A stretch of DNA of 18,215 nt. It comes from an uncultured Eubacteriales bacterium. GTDB taxonomy: Bacteria; Bacillota_A; Clostridia; Christensenellales; Aristaeellaceae. Both the position numbers and the translations under genes were made by a program. How positions within the stretch are numbered: the first letter of the stretch is position 1; every line of letters begins with the position of its first letter. Location of the stretch: contig CACYNZ010000022.1 in assembly GCA_902775835.1 (NCBI GenBank), forward strand, positions 1 to 18,215, in the 5' to 3' direction. The notes beneath the pieces were generated by a model that saw nothing but the letters and a program-made list of their open reading frames with translations, did not search any database and had not been told where the DNA came from. Of this stretch, positions 13,659 to 18,215 are shown piece by piece.

Positions 13659-15143
13659 TTATGCCCAGGGATTCTCAGTGGGATAGGGCAGGCTCTTGGG
13701 CTGATTGTAGGCGATATCCTGCACACCCAGATACTTGAAGACCTCGAAGAGGTACTTGGCGCAGTGGGCAAACGCCACAGCACCGTGATGCGGATAGCGC
13801 TTCTGGATCAGCACGTGACGATAGAAACGGCCCATCTCCGGAATGTCGAACACGGCAATGCCGCCGAAGGAGCGGGTGGCCACGGGCAGGATCTTGCCTT
13901 CCGCGATATAGGAGCGGAGCTGGCCTTCGCTGTCGCACTGCAGACGATAGAAGGTGATGTCGCCGGCGGCGATGTCGCCTTCCAGGGTGCCGCGGGTGAA
14001 GTCAGGCTCGCTTCCTTCGGGCTCAAGCAGACGGTGCTGGATCAGCTGATACTTCACAGCACGGTCGGAGCACATCTTGCACTCAGGGGTGTTGCCGCAG
14101 TGGAAGCCCATGAAGGTGTCGGTGATGTCCGCTTCGAACTTGCCGCGGATATCCTCGTCATAGATGTACTGAGGCACGGAGTTGTTGATGTCCAGCAGGG
14201 TCACGGCGTCAGCGGTGACGCAGGTGCCGATGTATTCGCTCAGTGCGCCGTAGATGTCCACTTCGCAGGCCACCGGAATGCCGCGGGAAGCCAGACGGCT
14301 GTTCACATAGCAGGGCTCAAAGCCGAACTGGGAGGGGAAAGCGGGCCAGCACTTGTTGGCAAAGGCCACATACTGACGGGCACCCTTGTGGTTCTCGGCC
14401 CAGTCCAGCAGGGTCAGTTCAAACTGTGCCATTCTGGGCAGCAGATCGCCATAGTAGCGGCCTTCGCCCATTTCTGCGGCCATTTCCTTGCAGACGCCGT
14501 CGATTCTCGGATCGCCTTCATGCTCCTTGTAGCTGACCAGCAGATCCAGTTCGCTGTTCTCCTCGATTTCCACGCCCAGCTCATACAGGCCCTTGATGGG
14601 AGCGTTGCAGGCGAAGAAGTCCTGGGGACGGGGTCCGAAGGTGATGATCTTCAGGCCCTTGAGGCCCAGAATGGTGCGGGCGATCGGGATGAACTCGCAG
14701 ATCTTGTCGGTGAGCTCAGAAGCGGTGCCCACGGGATATTCCGGAATATAGCCCTTCAGATGACGCATGCCCAGGTTGTAGGAGCAGTTCAGCATGCCGC
14801 AGTAAGCATCGCCGCGGCCGTTGATCATGTCGCCGTCGCCCTCGGCAGCCGCCACAAACATGACAGGGCCGTCGAAATACTTGGCAATGAGGGTCTCAGG
14901 GGTTTCGGGTCCGAAGTTGCCCAGGAACACGACTGCGGCATTGCACTCATTCGCCTTGAGCTCTTCCACTGCGCACAGCATGTCCTTTTCGTTTTCCACG
15001 GTCTTTTTGATTTCCACAACAGGCAGCTTCTTTTCAGCGCACTGGGCAGCGATGGCGGCACGGCGCTTTTCACTGAGCTGGATCGGGAAACAGTCACGGG
15101 AAACTACCACCAGACCCAGTTTGACAACAGGGATGTTCATCAT
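13659..15143 (-). CDS. L-fucose/L-arabinose isomerase family protein
   Basis: A 494-residue protein resembling the FucI/AraA fold family but shorter than classical FucI (about 590). Likely metal-site residues are Glu294 (VACEVDIYG), Asp318 (LLDINNS), His348 (FMGFHCGN) and His452/453 (YPHHGAVAF). The N-terminal half has the Rossmann-like CNAAVVFLGNFGPETP segment typical of the family. Such enzymes interconvert aldoses and ketoses with Mn2+; the substrate here is unknown. I chose ATG 15143 (MMNIPVVKLG) because AGGAGGA (15151-15157) precedes it by seven bases; a reading from 15161 would swallow that ribosome binding site. It has its own strong promoter and lies downstream of an AKR-like TIM-barrel gene. 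It may serve fucose or arabinose catabolism, but the kinase and aldolase are not in view. Confidence 0.75.
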   Translation of the reverse strand: MMNIPVVKLGLVVVSRDCFPIQLSEKRRAAIAAQCAEKKLPVVEIKKTVENEKDMLCAVEELKANECNAAVVFLGNFGPETPETLIAKYFDGPVMFVAAAEGDGDMINGRGDAYCGMLNCSYNLGMRHLKGYIPEYPVGTASELTDKICEFIPIARTILGLKGLKIITFGPRPQDFFACNAPIKGLYELGVEIEENSELDLLVSYKEHEGDPRIDGVCKEMAAEMGEGRYYGDLLPRMAQFELTLLDWAENHKGARQYVAFANKCWPAFPSQFGFEPCYVNSRLASRGIPVACEVDIYGALSEYIGTCVTADAVTLLDINNSVPQYIYDEDIRGKFEADITDTFMGFHCGNTPECKMCSDRAVKYQLIQHRLLEPEGSEPDFTRGTLEGDIAAGDITFYRLQCDSEGQLRSYIAEGKILPVATRSFGGIAVFDIPEMGRFYRHVLIQKRYPHHGAVAFAHCAKYLFEVFKYLGVQDIAYNQPKSLPYPTENPWA

Positions 15144-15182
15144 AATGCGTTCCTCCTGCAATGTAGTTCAAGGTATATGGGA

Positions 15183-15211
15183 AGTGTAGCACGTAGCCCT
15201 TTAATCGTCAA
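15183..15211 (-). promoter_or_regulatory. Sigma-A promoter of the isomerase gene (leftward)
   Basis: Reading leftward, TTGACG (15211-15206) and TACACT (15188-15183) are separated by 17 bases. They lie 40 bases upstream of the start codon. Confidence 0.75.
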
Positions 15212-15238
15212 TTCTCGCCTCGTGCGAAACCAGGGGAG

Positions 15239-16084
15239 TCAGCCGCCCAGCGCGACGGTGCGGTTGGGGCTCGAGCGGCCTTCCAGGTTCGGGAACCTGT
15301 GTTCCAGCGCTGCCAGGGCGATCTCCACGTCCTCGTGCACTTCCTCCACGGTATGCGCGCCTACGGTGACCATGTCCTGCTCCCTCAGCGTGGCAAAGGA
15401 GAAGGTAATGCCCACATAGGGCGTCACGCGGCCGGCGGCCATGGGCTTGATGCTCATGACAGGCTTTTTCGCCTTCTCAATGATCGCCCGGACACCCTCG
15501 ATCTCCACCTGCATCAGGAAGCCCGCGCAGTTGTAGATCTGGATATAGGTCTGCACATCATACTCATTGCGGTCGGAATACACAATGAGCTCCGGCATAT
15601 GCGCCGACAGGCCCGGGATCATCCCGTGCTGGCGGATCATGTCCAGGTAGTCCGGAAGCCGGTCCATGGTGCCCTTGTGCTTGCTGACCAGCTGCTCGGC
15701 AGAGCTGTGATGGATCAGGCAGATCTCACTCCCCCGCTGTGCGCAGTCGCGGATCACCTGCTCCGCCTCGGCGCGGTCGGCCGCGGAATCGCCCACATTG
15801 ATGATGGGCGTATCGATCTTGATCACATGCTTTCCCGTGGCGTCTTCAGCCATGCGGATGCCGTCCAGCAGGGCATCCTTGCCGCCGAACGGGGCCATCA
15901 TGGCATCAATGTCATAGGCGAGATAGGCTTTCACAATCTCCGCAAAGGATTCCGGTGTCTGAAACCGGTTCTGGATCATGCGGTCCTGGGACACGGACCG
16001 GTGGCTCCAGCCCAGGAGCCAGTTGGTGCCCATGATGAGTCTTGGCAGTGACAGATTCTCCACCTTGGTTCTTGGAAACGACAT
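15239..16084 (-). CDS. AKR-like TIM-barrel protein, unknown function
   Basis: A 281-residue soluble protein. The opening LSLPRLIMGTNWLLGWSHRS and the late IKPMAAGRVTPYVGITFSFA plus TVGAHTVEEVHEDV echo the first and last strands of aldo/keto reductase barrels (VKPLAAGR...VGAHTVEEV). The AKR tetrad (D-x4-Y, K, H) is not seen: there is no DTAxxYG-type motif. It is probably a divergent TIM barrel with another chemistry, perhaps a dihydropyrimidinase-, aldolase- or phosphoesterase-like hydrolase. ATG 16084 (MSFPRTKVEN) follows GGGGGA (16091-16096); the longer frame to 16261 lacks coding character. It is leftward, upstream of the isomerase gene in the same direction. Sharing a locus with an isomerase suggests a sugar pathway role, which is inference. 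Confidence 0.6.
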   Translation of the reverse strand: MSFPRTKVENLSLPRLIMGTNWLLGWSHRSVSQDRMIQNRFQTPESFAEIVKAYLAYDIDAMMAPFGGKDALLDGIRMAEDATGKHVIKIDTPIINVGDSAADRAEAEQVIRDCAQRGSEICLIHHSSAEQLVSKHKGTMDRLPDYLDMIRQHGMIPGLSAHMPELIVYSDRNEYDVQTYIQIYNCAGFLMQVEIEGVRAIIEKAKKPVMSIKPMAAGRVTPYVGITFSFATLREQDMVTVGAHTVEEVHEDVEIALAALEHRFPNLEGRSSPNRTVALGG

Positions 16085-16365
16085 GCAAATCCCCCTTCCG
16101 CGCATCCCGACGGTTCTGTGCCGCCGGCGCGCCCGCAGATGCTCAGGCAGCCGAATCATGGACCCGTGTTCCCAGGTGCCCATGCCTTCCGTTTTCTGCC
16201 GTTTTTTCTTAATGAAAGACTTTTCTCCGTGCACCCGCCCGATTCCTGCCGCGCGGCGCATGTCCCGCGCAGTCCGCCGGCCGTTTCAGTATCTGGGCAC
16301 AAAAAACAAATACCGCCGCAGCATGCAGCAGTATTCGAAGTATATTCGTAACGATTCAGACCCCA

Positions 16366-16401
16366 TTAAGGCAGAACAATCTCAGCATTACCTGATTTCA
16401 T
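16366..16401 (-). pseudogene. 11-residue leftward frame with a strong ribosome binding site (possible trimmed gene start)
   Basis: ATG at 16401 reads MKSGNAEIVLP and then TAA. GGAGGA at 16411-16416 is nine bases upstream, and a TACAAT-like box (16464-16459, leftward) lies further up with only a weak -35. This looks like the preserved 5' end of a lost gene, or a leader peptide. The body of any larger gene is absent leftward, where host-like GC-rich sequence resumes. Confidence 0.3.
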
Positions 16402-16492
16402 AATAGTTTGTCCTCCTATAAAAGATAAATTTTAGAAGGCACCGTTTGGCTCACATACATTGTACCCATATTGCAAGAGTAAATTCCAACGG

Positions 16493-16563
16493 ATGTAAAC
16501 TGGAAGTTCCTGAAAGAGAAAGTTCCAGCGCCGCCTACCTGCACTGGAACTTAACTTTACATT
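16493..16563. repeat. About 70-bp imperfect palindrome with matching ends
   Basis: ATGTAAA (16493-16499) and TTTACAT (16557-16563) are inverted copies at the ends. Inside, AAGTTCCAG (16520-16528) and CTGGAACTT (16544-16552) form a perfect 9-bp pair with a 15-base spacer. CTGGAAGTTCC (16500-16510) is a further related copy. It may be a miniature transposable element, a solo element end, or a regulatory dyad between divergent promoters. Confidence 0.45.
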
Positions 16564-16591
16564 TCAGCTAGCGTTTTTTCCAATATACAGT

Positions 16592-16619
16592 TTGTTAGAT
16601 AGACATATTATGATATAAT
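16592..16619 (+). promoter_or_regulatory. Sigma-A promoter of the toxin-antitoxin operon
   Basis: TTGTTA (16592-16597) and a perfect TATAAT (16614-16619) are spaced by 16 bases. They lie 32 bases upstream of the antitoxin start, which has GGAGGTG at 16638-16644. Such antitoxins usually bind their own promoter; no clear operator was identified. Confidence 0.7.
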
Positions 16620-16651
16620 TTGCATATACCCATCTTTGGAGGTGTGAATTA

Positions 16652-16921
16652 ATGATTCAAGAAACCATTAGACCCTCAGCGGACCTGCGAAATCATTATA
16701 ATGAAATCTCTCGTCTGTGCAGAGAAGGAAAAGAAGCAGTGATTATCACTGTCAATGGTAGAGGCGATACAGTATCTCTTTCTTATGAAGAATATCGGCG
16801 GATGAAAGCGAGAATTGAGCTATTAGAGCTTTTGTCTGAAGCTGATGACGATGTAAAACATGGCAGAGTAGCGCCTGTAGAGGATACTTTTAGTGATCTG
16901 CGGAATATCCTGAAAGGTTGA
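16652..16921 (+). CDS. Phd/YefM-type antitoxin
   Basis: An 89-residue protein with the Phd/YefM layout. The N-terminal DNA-binding part has RPSADLRNHYNEISRLCREG and EAVIITVNGRGDTVSLSYEE. A C-terminal acidic helix for toxin binding follows (SEADDDVKHGRVAPVEDTF, then SDLRNIL). It is the first gene of a two-gene operon, and the toxin starts six bases after its stop. As usual for the family it should neutralise the toxin and repress the operon. It is AT-richer than the flanking genes, which fits recent acquisition. Start and ribosome binding site are unambiguous. Confidence 0.88.
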   Translation: MIQETIRPSADLRNHYNEISRLCREGKEAVIITVNGRGDTVSLSYEEYRRMKARIELLELLSEADDDVKHGRVAPVEDTFSDLRNILKG

Positions 16922-16927
16922 AAGGCT

Positions 16928-17245
16928 ATGGAATATAACGTCATTCGCACTGACAAGGCAGATGAACTTATTCATAGGATTATACTGTATGTAGCGGAAC
17001 AATTTGGAAAAGAAGCTGCACTAGAAAAGTTGGATGAGCTTGAAACATCAATATTATCCCTGGCTCAAAATCCATATGTCGGGATAAAACCCAGGTATAC
17101 AATCCTTCGTCGTCAAGGGTACTTGGTTCTGATTACAAAGAAGGACTTGATATTTTGTAGAGTAAATGAGCACGATAAGGTAGTAACGATATATGCGGTG
17201 GTTGATCAACGACAGGATTACATAAATATCATTCGTGGACTTTGA
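16928..17245 (+). CDS. RelE/ParE family toxin
   Basis: A 105-residue RelE/ParE-superfamily toxin. Hallmarks are YNVIRTDKADELIHRIILYV at the N-terminus, LDELETSILSLAQNPYVG in the helical hairpin, then LRRQGYLVLITKKDLIFCRV and VTIYAVVDQRQDYINII at the end. RelE members cleave mRNA on the ribosome and ParE members inhibit gyrase; the sequence does not decide between them. The spacing of six bases from the antitoxin stop with AAAGG implies coupled translation. It is followed by an intrinsic terminator. It is not truncated. Confidence 0.88.
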   Translation: MEYNVIRTDKADELIHRIILYVAEQFGKEAALEKLDELETSILSLAQNPYVGIKPRYTILRRQGYLVLITKKDLIFCRVNEHDKVVTIYAVVDQRQDYINIIRGL

Positions 17246-17371
17246 ATATGCAGGAAAATGTATCAGAATCATCTGTGAATTCACCTGTCTGCGGAACTTT
17301 GGTGCAATACGATATGATATGTACAATTCCATTTCGTATGTAATAGACTCTGACTGTCATTTACATATATT

Positions 17372-17396
17372 CCACCAGCTCAGCTGGTGGTTTTTT
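17372..17396 (+). terminator. Intrinsic terminator after the toxin-antitoxin operon
   Basis: The stem CCACCAGC (17372-17379) / GCTGGTGG (17383-17390) with a 3-base loop is followed by TTTTTT (17391-17396). Confidence 0.85.
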
Positions 17397-17415
17397 CACG
17401 CCCAGGGCGCACAAC

Positions 17416-17449
17416 AAAAGAGCTATTCCGGAATGATCCAGAATAGCTC
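17416..17449 (-). terminator. Intrinsic terminator of uvrA (leftward)
   Basis: GAGCTATTC (17420-17428) and GAATAGCTC (17441-17449) form a 9-bp stem. It is followed leftward by TTTTGTTG. Confidence 0.75.
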
Positions 17450-17468
17450 CAACAGCGTTTACTGTACA

Positions 17469-18215
17469 TCAGGCCCTGAGAACCTTTTTCAGGTACATGC
17501 CGGTATAGGACGCGGGATTGGCCGCCACATCCTCCGGCGTGCCCTGGCAGACCAGGGTTCCGCCGCCGTCTCCGCCCTCCGGTCCGAGGTCAATGATGGC
17601 ATCCGCCACCTTGATCACGTCCAGGTTATGCTCAATCACCAGCACACTGTTCCCTGTCTCCACCAGGCGCTGCAGCACCTGGATCAGGCTCGCCACATCG
17701 TCCGTGTGCAGTCCGGTGGTGGGCTCATCCAGCACGTATATGGTGCGGCCCGTGGACTTGCGGGACAGTTCCGTGGCCAGCTTCACGCGCTGGGCTTCGC
17801 CGCCCGAGAGCGTGGTGGCCGGCTGGCCAAGCTTCATGTATCCCAGGCCCACGTCGGCCAGGGTCTGGATCTTGCGCAGCACGCTCGGATGGTTCTCAAA
17901 GTAGACCAGCGCTTCCTCCACGGTCATTTCCAGAATATCGTGGATATTCTTGCCCTTGTAGGTGACCTCCAGCGTCTCACGGTTATAGCGCCTGCCGCCG
18001 CAGACCTCGCAGGGCACATACACGTCCGGCAGGAAGTTCATCTCAATGCGCACAAGGCCGTCGCCCTGACAGGCCTCGCAGCGTCCGCCCTTGACGTTGA
18101 AGGAGAAGCGGTTTTCGCGGTATCCCCTGGCTTTCGCTTCCGGCGACATGGCAAAGATCTTCCGGATCATGTCAAACACGCCGGTATAGGTGGCCGGATT
18201 GCTCCTGGGCGTGCG
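17469..18215 (-). CDS. uvrA: Excinuclease ABC subunit A, C-terminal part (cut by window edge)
   Basis: The frame runs unbroken from the window edge (18215) to the stop at 17469, giving 248 residues of the C-terminus of UvrA, the damage-recognition ATPase of nucleotide excision repair. Visible parts are [18 protein letters not shown], the zinc-finger CEAC...CEVC (about residues 45-67 of this fragment), the ABC signature [19 protein letters not shown], and the second Walker [16 protein letters not shown] with the H-loop [10 protein letters not shown]. The C-terminus is complete, with [19 protein letters not shown]. The upstream half lies outside the window. A terminator follows it. The GC-rich codon use matches the host core. 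Confidence 0.97.
   Translation of the reverse strand, partial: RTPRSNPATYTGVFDMIRKIFAMSPEAKARGYRENRFSFNVKGGRCEACQGDGLVRIEMNFLPDVYVPCEVCGGRRYNRETLEVTYKGKNIHDILEMTVEEALVYFENHPSVLRKIQTLADVGLGYMKLGQPATTLSGGEAQRVKLATELSRKSTGRTIYVLDEPTTGLHTDDVASLIQVLQRLVETGNSVLVIEHNLDVIKVADAIIDLGPEGGDGGGTLVCQGTPEDVAANPASYTGMYLKKVLRA

Larger units (their letters stand above)
16085..16651. other. Gene-poor, AT-rich stretch with a short open frame and inverted repeats
   Basis: About 570 bp with no full gene. GC-rich sequence continues to about 16.3 kb, then becomes AT-rich, marking the left edge of the toxin-antitoxin island. It holds a short leftward frame with a perfect ribosome binding site (16366-16401), a 70-bp imperfect palindrome (16493-16563) and the promoter of the antitoxin gene. 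Confidence 0.5.

Noticed and set aside
13764..15419. 551-residue rightward open frame
   Set aside because: It is the antisense shadow of the isomerase gene, whose motifs, promoter and ribosome binding site are clear. High GC makes long antisense frames common.
157..16084. A single fucose-utilisation operon linking the fucosidase, epimerase and isomerase
   Set aside because: The genes are in different orientations, kilobases apart, with terminators and unrelated genes between. No fuculokinase or aldolase is visible.

Overview
The window looks like a chromosomal segment from a GC-rich Bacillota (Clostridia-type, probably gut or rumen associated). The signs are strong AGGAGG-type ribosome binding sites, sigma-A promoters, a lipoprotein with a peptidoglycan-binding repeat array, a split ThrE exporter, sugar-isomerase TIM barrels and an IS630-like transposase. 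Genus cannot be fixed from sequence reading alone. Most of the window is GC-rich. Two stretches are clearly AT-richer and accessory in character: about 7.63-9.95 kb and about 16.3-17.4 kb.

Left part (1-5.2 kb). A leftward IS630-like transposase start sits at the edge. Its terminus abuts the 3' part of a GH95 alpha-L-fucosidase gene, which is therefore truncated. Next come a leftward two-helix small membrane protein and a divergent aldo/keto reductase. A leftward translationally coupled set follows: a DUF89/ARMT1-like phosphatase, a small three-helix membrane protein (DUF4234-like) and a rubredoxin. The rubredoxin has no usable start in its own frame, so it is either shifted by one base or read through a TGA. 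A leftward xylose-isomerase-like TIM-barrel epimerase ends this block.

Middle (5.2-11.7 kb). A rightward lipoprotein carries six peptidoglycan-binding domains and no catalytic domain. After its terminator comes an accessory patch. It holds a 3' remnant of a nucleotidyltransferase-family gene, a complete RloA/RloB (AbiL-like) ATPase-TOPRIM phage-defence pair with its own promoter, a decayed C-terminal fragment of an acyl-adenylate (ANL) ligase, a solo HipA-like kinase with its own promoter and no HipB partner, and another unidentified coding remnant. This mix of intact defence cassettes between trimmed gene ends looks like an insertion hotspot.

Right (11.7-18.2 kb). Mostly leftward genes: KptA RNA 2'-phosphotransferase, the coupled ThrE_2/ThrE threonine-serine exporter pair, an L-fucose/L-arabinose-isomerase-like enzyme behind a clear promoter, and an upstream AKR-like TIM-barrel protein of unknown function. 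A gene-poor AT-rich stretch with inverted repeats follows, then a rightward Phd/YefM-RelE/ParE toxin-antitoxin pair. The last feature is the C-terminal part of uvrA, leftward and cut by the window edge.

I see no tRNA, rRNA or CRISPR array. I found no wholly new multi-gene system that I can defend. The best candidates for follow-up are the rubredoxin frame problem, the RloAB/solo HipA-like kinase hotspot with its structured leader, and the TIM-barrel/isomerase pair.
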